From NCBI GenBank assembly GCA_963771435.1, contig CAVYTF010000028.1, positions 78,872 through 142,871 on the forward strand: 64,000 nucleotides of DNA, read 5' to 3'. The notes below the pieces were generated by a model that saw only the letters and a list, made by a program, of their open reading frames with translations, ran no database searches and was not told the origin of the DNA. The position numbers were made by a program, and so were the translations under genes. Position 1 is the first letter of the stretch, and each line of letters begins with the position of its first letter. This DNA is from CAVYTF01 sp963771435 (GTDB lineage Bacteria; Bacteroidota; Bacteroidia; Chitinophagales; Chitinophagaceae). Below are positions 18,581-27,582 of this stretch, piece after piece.

Positions 18581-18969
18581 CGGTTGTGCTGTTTGATGGG
18601 GTTTGCAATTTGTGCAGCAGCAGTGTACAGTTCATCATTAAGCATGATAAGAAAAGGCTTTTCCGTTTTGCTTCTTTGCAATCGGGTTTCGGACAAAAAG
18701 TGATAGAGCAGTTTGGGTTGCCTGCGGATGAACTGAACTCTTTTATTTTATTGAAGGATAATAAGATATATACGAAATCTACAGGAGCGCTGATGATATT
18801 GAGGAAGCTGAATGGATCGCTGCCGTTGGCCTATGGGTTTATTGTTGTGCCTAAGTTTATAAGAGATGCTATTTATACCTATATAGCGAAGCACCGGTAT
18901 AAATGGTTTGGGAAAAAAGACGCTTGCTGGATACCTACGCCAGAGTTGAAGGGGTTATTTATTGAATGA
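18532..18969 (+). CDS. Thiol-disulfide oxidoreductase DCC family protein (DUF393)
   Basis: Up to 145 residues. The conserved core starts at RPVVLFDGVCNLCSSSVQF, with the CxxC pair of this thioredoxin-like family, and continues through RFASLQSGFGQKVIEQFG to KHRYKWFGKKDACWIPTP. The start lies inside a simple repeat: candidates are TTG at 18532, or ATG at 18538 or 18559. The repeat-coded segment (MKMGNGELIMENGEW) is not part of the family. The redox role is inferred from the CxxC. Confidence 0.88.
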   Translation: MKMGNGELIMENGEWRPVVLFDGVCNLCSSSVQFIIKHDKKRLFRFASLQSGFGQKVIEQFGLPADELNSFILLKDNKIYTKSTGALMILRKLNGSLPLAYGFIVVPKFIRDAIYTYIAKHRYKWFGKKDACWIPTPELKGLFIE

Positions 18970-18971
18970 CT

Positions 18972-20213
18972 TTACAGGGCTTCAGTTAAGGCAAACATTT
19001 CAGCCATTTCATCTACTTTTTCTGCTGCACTGTAAAAACCTGCCAGTTTTCTTATTACGTCTTCTACCACAGCATCTGGGCAGCTTGCGCCGCTGGTGAT
19101 GAGGATCTTTACAGGTGTTGTTTGAGGCAGGAACCCGTAAGTGATGGTTTCTTCTTTTGTTTGCCAGTTGCAGTGGAGGATCTCTTGTGACGAAATGATT
19201 TTATCTGCGGAATTGATAAAGTAAGTTGGCAGCTTTTCTTCGCATAGTTCTACGAGATGGGAAGTATTGCTGCTATTGTAGCCGCCGACCACAATGGCAA
19301 AATCTGCTTCTGTTTCCAACATGCCTGCAACGGCAGATTGGTTGTCGTTTGTGGCGTAGCAAAGGGTGTCACGGGTGTCTGCAAAACGGGAACCGATGGT
19401 CTCGTCATTCAGCTTAAAATGTTCTTTTATAACGTTTTTTAGATACTCCGCAATGGCCTGTGTATCGCTTGCCAGTTGGGTTGTCTGGTTCACTACGCCT
19501 ATGTGCTGGAGGTGAACAGATGCGTCGAAGCCAAGGGAAAACCTTCCTTTGAATTCGTTGTAAAATTGTTCATACGGTTTTTCCTGTGTAATATACTTTG
19601 CCAACTCTTTTGTTTCCTCCATGTCATTTACAACAACGGTGGGAGTGTGTTGGGAAGCATGGGAAAATGTTGCGCGTGTTTCTTCATGTTTAGGCTTCCC
19701 GTGTACAACGATGCTGAAACCTTTGCGTGCTATCTGTTCGCTACGGTTCCATACTTTTTCCACAAAGGGGCAGGTGGTATTGTACTTTTCTGTGTGTATG
19801 TTCTTTTCGTTCAGGAGCTTTTCTATTTCAAGGGTGGTGCCAAAGGCGGGGATAATGACCACATCTTCTGCTGTAAGGGCATCAAAAGGCACGAGTTGTT
19901 TGCCATAGGTGTCCTGCAAGAATGTGACACCACGTTGCTGCAGGTCGGCATTTACCTGCGGATTGTGGATCATTTCACTTAGCAAGAATATTCTTTTGCC
20001 CTTATTTTCATCAATGGTTTTAAAGGCGATCTCTATGGCATTTTCCACACCGTAGCAGAAACCGAAATGGCGGGCAAGAAAGAGTTGCAAAGCACCGAAA
20101 TTGAGCAGGGTGGGGGTAAAGTCTTTCTTTAGCTTATCATCCTGCTTGCGCCTTTCTTTTATAGCACTTATCAGGTTGCTGCGGTATATATTAGGAACGT
20201 TGAACTGCTTCAT
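18972..20213 (-). CDS. ispH: 4-hydroxy-3-methylbut-2-enyl diphosphate reductase
   Basis: 413 residues from the Met of MKQFNVPNIYRS (an ATG seven codons upstream is less likely). The three Fe-S cysteines are in RHFGFCYGVENA, NTTCPFVEKV and ITSGASCPDAV; VVVGGYNSSNTSHLVELCE is also typical. This is the long form (about 400 residues with N-terminal extension), not the roughly 310-residue proteobacterial form. It makes IPP and DMAPP at the end of the MEP pathway. Convergent with the DCC gene, 2 bases apart. Confidence 0.95.
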   Translation of the reverse strand: MKQFNVPNIYRSNLISAIKERRKQDDKLKKDFTPTLLNFGALQLFLARHFGFCYGVENAIEIAFKTIDENKGKRIFLLSEMIHNPQVNADLQQRGVTFLQDTYGKQLVPFDALTAEDVVIIPAFGTTLEIEKLLNEKNIHTEKYNTTCPFVEKVWNRSEQIARKGFSIVVHGKPKHEETRATFSHASQHTPTVVVNDMEETKELAKYITQEKPYEQFYNEFKGRFSLGFDASVHLQHIGVVNQTTQLASDTQAIAEYLKNVIKEHFKLNDETIGSRFADTRDTLCYATNDNQSAVAGMLETEADFAIVVGGYNSSNTSHLVELCEEKLPTYFINSADKIISSQEILHCNWQTKEETITYGFLPQTTPVKILITSGASCPDAVVEDVIRKLAGFYSAAEKVDEMAEMFALTEAL

Positions 20214-20313
20214 GTAGACACTAAGATACAGCAAAGCTATATTATAAGTCGTTTTGTGTGTGGAGAGCGATGTAGCATTAACTTTAATCTACATCAATTT
20301 GCCGGTTGACGAC

Positions 20314-20919
20314 TTATCCGACCGACTCACCGGGAGGCATTTCGGGTGAACTGAGCGGCTGATATTCGAGAATAAGAACCCCGTTGTCGACTGCACGAAA
20401 TTGTTTGAGCCTGAATTTCTTTAGTTCCAGACTATCGTCGAATAGCCTCAACCCGCCGCCTACCGAGAGGGGGTATACCATCAGCCGCAGCTCGTCGATG
20501 AGATCGTGGTGGAGCAGGGCCTTGACGAGCGTGGCGCTACCGTAGACGAGGATATCACCACCATTGGACTGCTTCAGTGCAGCGACGTCATTGGCCACGT
20601 CGCGAAGGATATGGCTGTTATTCCACTCCGCCTTTTGCAGGCTTCGTGATACGACATATTTCGGCATCCGGTTAATGGGGCCACCGAACACGTCGTCAGC
20701 GTGGCCTGGCCAAAAAGCGGCGAATATTTCGTAAGTGGTTTTGCCCAACAGCAATGTATCCACGCTGGAAAGTTCATCGATCTTGTACTTGCCAGTTTCT
20801 GGAGAGCCAGGGATGTATTTGAGCTGCCAACCGCCATGAGGATGAGGGGTTTCATCGCCTCCAGGCGCTTCGATGACACCATCGAGAGTGATGAATTCGG
20901 TTACTATGATCTTTCTCAT
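20314..20919 (-). CDS. Dihydrofolate reductase family protein (RibD C-terminal-like)
   Basis: 201 residues from the Met of MRKIIVTEFITLDGVIEAPG, preceded by a purine-rich AAAAAAGAAC. The 24 codons before it lack family similarity. RibD_C/YyaP-type features: TLLLGKTTYEIFAAFWPG, NGGDILVYGSATLVKALL, DELRLMVYPLSVGGGLRLF. NADPH-dependent reductase fold; the physiological substrate is unknown. Compared with neighbours it is rich in CG dinucleotides, a hint of transfer. Confidence 0.9.
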   Translation of the reverse strand: MRKIIVTEFITLDGVIEAPGGDETPHPHGGWQLKYIPGSPETGKYKIDELSSVDTLLLGKTTYEIFAAFWPGHADDVFGGPINRMPKYVVSRSLQKAEWNNSHILRDVANDVAALKQSNGGDILVYGSATLVKALLHHDLIDELRLMVYPLSVGGGLRLFDDSLELKKFRLKQFRAVDNGVLILEYQPLSSPEMPPGESVG

Positions 20920-21363
20920 GTTCTTTTTTGTAAAATTAGCTATGTTGTTTGATGAAACAGGAGGAAAAAATGACATTAACAGGGGCAAATGCGACGGGTG
21001 GGGAGCAGGCAGGGGTCAATGATAGTTGATGGTGTTGAATTTTTGTAGGTTGTCTATATTGGGTTCAGTTAATAAGCAGTTTTTGCTGATCGGGATTATT
21101 GATCTGATCAAATGCAATGCATAACCGCAATGACTTTGCTGGACACAGGCTATGCTAAAAGAAACATTGCGGAGAAGAAGAGTTGTTGTTGCCATGCTTT
21201 CACAAATGCTAAACCATTAGCGGTAATTGTACAGCGACATCCTGCGACTTCAAACTTCCCCACATTCTTCTCTTTAAAAAATATTTGGGAAAAATATTTG
21301 CGAAACCGAATAGTTGCGCATATATTTGCAACCGATCGGCTTCTCAAATAAAAATTAAACAAT
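20920..21363. other. Intergenic region before the ArsR operon
   Basis: 444 bases between divergent genes. Only the ArsR promoter/operator at the right end (21313-21332) is recognisable. I see no coding signal or repeat in the remainder. Confidence 0.5.
21313..21332 (+). promoter_or_regulatory. ArsR-type operator over the -7 box
   Basis: Inverted repeat GTTGC-N10-GCAAC; its interior contains the -7 box TATATTTG (21321-21328). Binding here would block the promoter of the gene starting at 21364, so autoregulation is likely. Confidence 0.5.
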
Positions 21364-21684
21364 ATGAGACGAGACATTTTTCAGGCAATAGCCGACCCGA
21401 CAAGGCGGGCAATTATTATCCTGATTGCATTGCAGGCAATGACACCGAACGCCATTGCCGACAACTTCAACACTACCCGGCAATCTGTTTCTAAACACCT
21501 TCGCATACTCACAGAATGCGAACTGGTAAAACAGGAACAACAAGGCAGGGAAATTTACTATTCACTTGAAATTGAAAAAATGAAAGAGATCGACAAATGG
21601 ATCGACCAATTCAGAAAAATCTGGGAAACCCGATTTAATCAACTTGACAAAGTATTATCAACAATTAAAAAACAGAAAAAATGA
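21364..21684 (+). CDS. ArsR-family winged-helix transcriptional regulator
   Basis: 106 residues. The start MRRDIFQAIADPTRRAIIIL and the recognition helix NTTRQSVSKHLRILTECELV are those of the ArsR subgroup paired with SRPBCC/AHSA1 genes. There are no metal-binding cysteines, so it is probably not a metal sensor. Its stop overlaps the next start (ATGA), which indicates translational coupling. A candidate operator lies 31 bases upstream. Confidence 0.93.
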   Translation: MRRDIFQAIADPTRRAIIILIALQAMTPNAIADNFNTTRQSVSKHLRILTECELVKQEQQGREIYYSLEIEKMKEIDKWIDQFRKIWETRFNQLDKVLSTIKKQKK

Positions 21685-22178
21685 ACAACTTGCTATTTGA
21701 TTTTACCGTTGACAAAGCAACAAAAACGGTATTTATAAACAGGGAATTTGATGCCGATCTTTCGCTGGTATGGGATGCTTTTACCAAACAGGAAATTCTT
21801 GACCAATGGTGGGCGCCTAAACCATATGCATCAAAAACAAAAATTATGGATTTCAAAGTGGGCGGACGAAGATTTTATGCCATGGTAAGCCCGGAAGGAC
21901 AAGAGCGATGGTCAATTCAGAAATATACTTCCATTAGCCCAAAAACCAATTTTAAATTTTTGAATGCTTTTGCAGACAAAGATGAAAACCCTGAATTGCC
22001 GGGTTCTGAATGGGATTTGAATTTCAGCGAACAAAACGGAACAACAAAAGTGAGCATTAGTATTTACAATGAATCCCTTGAACGCATGGAGAAGCAGATT
22101 GAAATGGGCTTTAAAGAAGGATTTACAATGACACTGAATTATTTGGGAGACCTGTTGGCAACTTTAAAGCAAAAATGA
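21681..22178 (+). CDS. SRPBCC (AHSA1-like) domain protein
   Basis: 165 residues with AHSA1 features: INREFDADLSLVWDAFTKQE, DQWWAPKPYASKTKIMDFKV, GGRRFYAMVSPEGQE and the C-terminal GFKEGFTMTLNYLGDLL helix. A cytosolic hydrophobic-ligand-binding fold. Coupled to the ArsR gene, the usual pair in Bacteroidota and Firmicutes; the ligand is unknown. Confidence 0.92.
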   Translation: MNNLLFDFTVDKATKTVFINREFDADLSLVWDAFTKQEILDQWWAPKPYASKTKIMDFKVGGRRFYAMVSPEGQERWSIQKYTSISPKTNFKFLNAFADKDENPELPGSEWDLNFSEQNGTTKVSISIYNESLERMEKQIEMGFKEGFTMTLNYLGDLLATLKQK

Positions 22179-22241
22179 TCATTTCCTGCAAAGGCTTTGG
22201 ATAAAATATTAATAAGTAACCAATTTAAAAAATAAAAAATT

Positions 22242-22671
22242 ATGGCACTCATCAATCCTCACATCAACTTCAACGGAAATGCCGAAGAAGCGTTTACATT
22301 TTACAAATCAGTATTTGGCGGAGAGTTCGCAAAGATCATTCGTTTCAAAGATATCGCAAGCGCTGAATTTCCGGTAGCGGAAAATGAGGCAAATAAAATT
22401 ATGCATATCGCTTTGCCCATCGGTCCAAATATGTTAATGGCCAATGATGTTCCGGAAATTATGGGACGAACAAATGAAAATGAAAACAGGACTAAAATAT
22501 TTATTAAAACAGAAAGTCGGGAAGAAGCCGACAAATTATTTAATGGGCTGTCAGCAGGCGGAAATGTTGAAATGCCTATTGGCGATAGCTCCCTGGGGTT
22601 CCTATTTTGCGATGTTCAGAGACAAATACGGTATTGAATGGATGGTGGATTTTACCTCTTCAGCCGACTGA
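22242..22671 (+). pseudogene. VOC family (PhnB-like) protein, one-base frameshift
   Basis: The first frame gives MALINPHINFNGNAEEAFTF ... GGNVEMPIGDS. A second frame continues PWGSYFAMFRDKYGIEWMVD to the stop. Together they are the glyoxalase-fold PhnB/VOC protein often found with ArsR/SRPBCC genes. The span is 430 bases (3x143+1); the extra base is near 22590 (AGC T CCC TGG). As written, the product ends in 14 unrelated residues. Probably the third gene of the ArsR operon. Confidence 0.88.
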
Positions 22672-22728
22672 TCAGCAACTGCAAAGAATTATTTATCCAG
22701 CATAACAGTTCCCGAATTTTGTTAAACA

Positions 22729-22938
22729 ATGGTTGAAGTTTTTAAAACAAATGTTCTGAAAAAAACACAAAGCAACATGTTGCTTTGTGTTTTGTCTGAA
22801 GCATTCCCATCGGTTAAAATTAATTTTGACCTTTCAGATCGTGATAAGGTGCTTAGAGTTGAAGCAGACAATATGGAGGCGTTAAGAATAATGAGACTTG
22901 TAAAGGAATATGGATTTAATTGTGAGTTATTAGACTAA
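22729..22938 (+). CDS. Small hypothetical protein
   Basis: 69 residues, MVEVFKTNVLKKTQSNMLLC ... RIMRLVKEYGFNCELLD. The beta-alpha-beta pattern and length resemble the small ferredoxin-fold proteins (HMA-like without the CxxC) of Bacteroidota. No function assigned. 57 bases after the VOC gene. Confidence 0.6.
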   Translation: MVEVFKTNVLKKTQSNMLLCVLSEAFPSVKINFDLSDRDKVLRVEADNMEALRIMRLVKEYGFNCELLD

Positions 22939-23000
22939 TAGCAAAAAACGGGTGCCTGCACAGCCAAGTTCTACATCATCGGGGTGGATGCCGTAATGAA

Positions 23001-24510
23001 CTATTTAACTGTCCCGCTACCAGTAATAAAAGCAGCGACATTCTTTTTAAAGTCAACGAGGCAGGACGGGTTTATGTACATCATGTGGCCGGCCTGGTAA
23101 TACTTCATGGTGACATTGGCACGTATATTTTTCTCCAGCCCTAAATGGTCAAAAGTGTATTCTGTGGCATAGAAGGGGGTTGCCAGATCAAAGTAACCAT
23201 TGAACACCAGTATCTTCAGATTGGGGTTTTTGCTCATGGCATCTGCTAGGTCAACACCTGTGTTTGGTAACACAGGGTCGCCTGCTGCGCCATTGGAAGA
23301 GTGCGTCCAATCCCATTTAAAACCTTCTGCACTGTATGCTGAAGTGTGGTACTGGTAATTCTTATTCACTTTCAGATCATCATAAAAATAACTCATAAAC
23401 GCGGCGGTAAAAGCAGGGCTTATCTCGCTGCTTTGCGGGTCAAACTGGGAATATTCGCTCAACAGGTCCTGGTTATAACCTTTATAGCGTGCATCCAAAC
23501 GCCCTGCAGTAAGATGGTCGCTGCGGAGAAGCTCCTGTGTAAACTGTGGCTCATTTACACGCAGGTTTGCCTTAGACCAGTAGTCTTTACTTAAGGAAGT
23601 GTAAGCATTAAGTTTAGTAAGCAACTGCTCTTTTTCTGCATCAGTGAGGGCATCGCCTTTCATGAGGTCTGAAGCATATTCACCGTTTGCAAAATCGCGC
23701 ACTTCCTGCATGAAAGCCTCGAGGTTGGCTGGTTTGTTTGCCAGCTTATTGTGGTACCAAGCTACCGCTGCATAGGTAGGCAGGTGGAGAATAAAAGAAA
23801 GGTCATCGCCCTGCAGAAACTCCAGTGTACGAAAATCAAGCACTGCGGACACAAGAATAACGCCATTCATTGCCATACCCGAATTCTCCTGCAGGTAATC
23901 TACTATGCCTGCAGAACGCGTAGTGCCATAGCTTTCACCAAGCAAGTATTTAGGTGAGTTCCACCGGCTGTAGTCAGTAACATATTGCCTTATAAAATTG
24001 CTGATAGACTTAATGTCCTGATCCACACCCCAAAAATCTTTGTTTGTCGATTTTCCTATTGCATGGCTAAGGCCTGTACCCACGGATTTAAATCATTACC
24101 AGGTCGGTTACATCTACTATGGAATAATCATTATCAACTACAGTATATGGTGCACCAGCATTGGAGGATGGATCGTTTACAACTACGCGGCGCGGGCCAA
24201 GAGCCCCCATGTGCAGCCACAAGGATGACGAACCGGGGCCGCCATTATAAGCAAAAGTGATCGGCCGCTTGCTAGCATCTGGCTCTCCTTCTTTTGTATA
24301 AGCTGTAAAGCCAAACAAAGCGACTGAGGAATCTTTATCATTCCTGAGCAGAATGGTACCGGCAGTGGCTGTATAGTTAATGACCACCCCGTTTATCTTT
24401 ACTGAATGGTGCGTTACAGACTTAGTAGCGGTGTCTTTGCCGGTATCTTGTGCATTTGCATTAATAAAGCAGGTTGAGAGGATGGTTAAAAGAAATAAGA
24501 TCTTATTCAT
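23001..24510 (-). pseudogene. Serine carboxypeptidase (S10 family), one-base frameshift
   Basis: The N-terminal frame has a signal peptide (MNKILFLLTILSTCFINANA) and PITFAYNGGPGSSSLWLHMG. The second frame carries the nucleophile motif GESYGTTRSAG, the Asp in VFNGYFDLATPF and the His in YQAGHMMYINPSC, the complete S10 triad. They join at 24087-24092: one extra base in a T/A run separates DVTDLVMI from VGTGLSHAIG. The repaired length is 502 residues, normal for the bacterial family. Periplasmic peptidase if functional. Confidence 0.9.
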
Positions 24511-24884
24511 AACAGTATGTTCTTTGTTTTAAGCGCTCAAAGTATATTTTTATGGTGTTATAAAAAAAATATTGTGATAAAAGAGAGATAAAAAGTACAA
24601 GTGGAAGATAAGGGCAGTTTTGTGTTTATTGCTGACTGTAAAATGTTCCGCCGGAACAAAGGGAAATTTAAACGGCGGAACAACGAAATTTTGATGGCCT
24701 GGTTCGTATGCTCACCAACCCTTTTCAACAAATAATGTTTACGTTGCGAAAACATGAAGCAGAGCTTAGGGGGAAATCGGCGCAATTGCCCCCATAAATG
24801 GCGTATTCAACCCCATAAAATATAATAAGATGCGATAATTTTGTTGGTTCTTAATTTTTACCAAAATACACAAAACTTGCAAAT
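24511..24884. other. Divergent intergenic region
   Basis: 374 bases. Contains the promoter of the gene at 24885 near its right end and an inverted pair around TTCCGCCGGAACAAAGGG/CGGCGGAAC (24645-24685). No coding signal seen. Confidence 0.4.
24836..24843 (+). promoter_or_regulatory. Probable -7 box (TAATTTTG)
   Basis: TAnnTTTG match, 41 bases before the start at 24885. Confidence 0.5.
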
Positions 24885-25664
24885 ATGAGTAACAGATTTA
24901 AATGCCTTAAAAATGTTGAACGAGCTTTATTAGCTTGTTTTTTTCTATTTATTTCCATTCAGGGATTTTCTCAGACTGATCAGCAACTTGAGAAAATGCC
25001 GGTTGACCTGGAAAAAGACTTTGCTTTAAGCTGTCTTCCACCTCATTTGCGTGATGGTGCTACAGTTTATTTGCTGGACCCTCAGAAAGGTTATTATGTT
25101 GCCCGTAAAGGGTCTAATGGCTTTATCTGCTTTGTGACCAGAACAGAATGGGAATGGGGTAAATTCAGAAATGATATTGCAACTGCTATTAGTTATGATG
25201 CTGAAGGAGCCCAAACAATTTTTAAAGTTTACCAGGATGTGGCAGCAATGAGGGCTTCCGGGAAATACACTGCTTTAGAAGTTAAAGATACGGTGATGAG
25301 CAGGATCAGGAAAGGAATATATAAAGCCCCGGGCAGGTCTGGCATTTCTTATATGCTGGCTCCTGTTATGCGTTCCTACCCGGGCGATCCCGGTAATGAC
25401 ACCGTTATGACCATGAGCATGCCTCATTATATGCCCTATGCTCCCTATATAACCAACGCAGATATTGGCAGTACCGGAGATGATTGGCCAATAATAGTTA
25501 ACCCGGCTGCAATGCTACTGGGTGAAAGAAAGGGGCCATTTGGGTACATAATTATACCTGCAGGTAAGGAAGAAAGGGCAAAAATAGTAGCCGAAAACAA
25601 AGAACTGGTGAAAAGGCTTATTGCCTACAAGCCCTATTTTGCAATGGGTAATCCGAGTATGTAG
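24885..25664 (+). CDS. Secreted hypothetical protein
   Basis: 259 residues. Basic N-terminus, then a hydrophobic signal (ALLACFFLFISIQGFSQ). The mature part has GATVYLLDPQKGYYVARKGSNG ... FICFVTRTEWEW and a C-terminal MSMPHYMPYAPYITNADIGS ... GPFGYIIIPAG segment. No known catalytic motif recognised. Monocistronic with its own promoter. Confidence 0.7.
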   Translation: MSNRFKCLKNVERALLACFFLFISIQGFSQTDQQLEKMPVDLEKDFALSCLPPHLRDGATVYLLDPQKGYYVARKGSNGFICFVTRTEWEWGKFRNDIATAISYDAEGAQTIFKVYQDVAAMRASGKYTALEVKDTVMSRIRKGIYKAPGRSGISYMLAPVMRSYPGDPGNDTVMTMSMPHYMPYAPYITNADIGSTGDDWPIIVNPAAMLLGERKGPFGYIIIPAGKEERAKIVAENKELVKRLIAYKPYFAMGNPSM

Positions 25665-25731
25665 CAGGAGTGGTTACAGGTATTATTTTTTGCCGCCAAA
25701 GTTTTTAGAGATGCCGAAGTTTGCATTGAGG

Positions 25732-26550
25732 CTACTGGTAATAATATTTTTTAGCTGCTAATTCACAAAAATTAGCATAATTATTACCAAATGATTCTTC
25801 TGTAATTTTTCCATCAGCGTTCAAAGAGTAAGTCATTTTACCGCTTATGGTATCCGTAATAACACCGGTATAGTTTATGGGGCCGTATGTGCATAGGCTG
25901 TCAAAGGTGGATGCAGAAAACGTCTCTGCAAAAAAGGCGGCAATTACGGGGGACTGGTCGAAAGGTGTTTGGGGATATGAATATATATACAGCAGCGAAT
26001 CTGTTTGGCGAAATACATTTGGCGTTGTCGTATACGTGTAAGTATAAGTACCTATTACTGTGTTCTGATTATTTAAGACCTGGCTTTCTGTAACCTCTGT
26101 AATGTTTTGACCTGTATAAGTGACATTAAAAATGAGCTGATCACTGCCAGAATATAAAATAACTGAATCTAATAAATTGGTGTTTGGCAAATAAATGAAT
26201 TCTGCATTTATATCCCCAGCGATCCGTAATGGTAATTTTGAAGGCGTTAATGTATAGTTTATTGTCCAATTAAGTGTATCCTCAACAAAACTAAGTGAAA
26301 CATACTCAAAAGAATTCAGGTTAGTATATTGAATAGAACATGTTTGTACATCCCATTGGTTATAGGGAGGAGAAAGAGAAGGATCAGGGCCAATGCTTGT
26401 TATATAATTCCCAGTATATCCAAACTGCCATGCGCCTGCACTATCGTTGGAAATAGCCATTAGCTTAGTGCCATTGCCAGGTAAGCCGCTGCTTTTGAGG
26501 CAGCTACTTATTATTAAGGCGCTGATGAAAAGGATGAGTATGTGTTTCAT
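25732..26550 (-). CDS. Hypothetical lipoprotein
   Basis: 272 residues from the Met of MKHILILFISALIISSC, a lipoprotein signal with the lipid Cys at residue 17. The 28 codons upstream are not signal-like. The body is beta-strand-rich and Thr/Tyr-rich (TYTYTYTTTPNVFRQTDSLL), as in the DUF4595-like proteins of Bacteroidota. Second of two adjacent, possibly paralogous lipoprotein genes. Confidence 0.7.
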   Translation of the reverse strand: MKHILILFISALIISSCLKSSGLPGNGTKLMAISNDSAGAWQFGYTGNYITSIGPDPSLSPPYNQWDVQTCSIQYTNLNSFEYVSLSFVEDTLNWTINYTLTPSKLPLRIAGDINAEFIYLPNTNLLDSVILYSGSDQLIFNVTYTGQNITEVTESQVLNNQNTVIGTYTYTYTTTPNVFRQTDSLLYIYSYPQTPFDQSPVIAAFFAETFSASTFDSLCTYGPINYTGVITDTISGKMTYSLNADGKITEESFGNNYANFCELAAKKYYYQ

Positions 26551-26614
26551 GTGATTTGTTTTGAATGTTTTAGCTGAGCGGGCGATTTGTGCCATGTTGG
26601 TAATAAATGCTTCT

Positions 26615-27493
26615 TTAAATTTTTTGGTATTCAAGTGTCACAACCCAACTATCATAAAAAATTTTTACATGCAAGCCTGCATCGTTATATTCATATGAAT
26701 AAGTAGTTTGAATGGGAGGCCCCAAAGGTTGATCGATATCAGTTGGCGGATAATAATTTTCTGATATAACATTGTTGGGTGACGACGATGAGTATGCTAA
26801 ACCATCAAATATAAATGAAGGTGGGCAACCATTCAGTGCCTTTATAAAATTGACATGGTTGTCGAAAGCAGTCCACTCGTATTTTGTCTCCTGAATACGA
26901 TTTTGGGTTTCATAGTAAGAATAGCAGATACAGGAAGTAAGGTTATTGGTGTCATTATAGCTGAAGATATATTCAAAATTGTATGATCCATCTGGATTAT
27001 AATCCAGTATATGGTTCAAACGATCGTCTGCATCATAGCTGTATGACCAGAATCGCTGAGGAACGTTTTTGATAATGGTTGGTGAAGGAGTACCGGAGTC
27101 ACCAATAATCTCATCGCTGTAATTAATGCTTTTTATTAATTGTCCTTGCGCATTGTATTGATATCCTGTGTAATAATCGGGGCCACTATATTTTTCCCAC
27201 GTTTTTGTTGCCAACCCGTTAGTGTATTCATAATAGCTAACGCCCGTATCGTATTGGATTTGAGTAGGGCCTCCATTATAGCTGACAGTACCCCAGGTAG
27301 CATCTGTTATTGATGAAAGCAGATTGTCACTATTGTATGAGAAAGTAAGAGTTTCTCCATTGGTAGTTACACCTGACCATGTTTCTGAAACCAGCAAATA
27401 AGGAACTGCTGTTTTAGTGTCTGGTGCAGTTATTTGATGGCGGCAGCTAATTATTAGGAAAGCGCTGATGAAAAAGAAGGGAATGTATTTCAT
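26615..27493 (-). CDS. Hypothetical lipoprotein with YD-like repeats
   Basis: 292 residues; signal MKYIPFFFISAFLIISC. The repetitive strands (LTFSYNSDNLLSSITDATWG, GYQYNAQGQLIKSINYSDE, WSYSYDADDRLNHILDY) resemble YD/RHS-like or DUF4595 beta repeats. Its stop lies upstream of the next lipoprotein gene on the same strand, and both share the ISSC signal and promoter-proximal GATTTGTTTT words. Surface or periplasmic; role unknown. Confidence 0.72.
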   Translation of the reverse strand: MKYIPFFFISAFLIISCRHQITAPDTKTAVPYLLVSETWSGVTTNGETLTFSYNSDNLLSSITDATWGTVSYNGGPTQIQYDTGVSYYEYTNGLATKTWEKYSGPDYYTGYQYNAQGQLIKSINYSDEIIGDSGTPSPTIIKNVPQRFWSYSYDADDRLNHILDYNPDGSYNFEYIFSYNDTNNLTSCICYSYYETQNRIQETKYEWTAFDNHVNFIKALNGCPPSFIFDGLAYSSSSPNNVISENYYPPTDIDQPLGPPIQTTYSYEYNDAGLHVKIFYDSWVVTLEYQKI

Positions 27494-27582
27494 GTGATTT
27501 GTTTTTAAATCTTTTCACTTAAGAGAATAACTCAGTTCTATTCATAAGATACATGCTTACCTGTTTATGTTGCCCGGTTTGC

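Noticed and set aside
21112..21351. 79-codon frame before the ArsR gene
   Set aside because: Runs over the operator and -7 box, with no family features.
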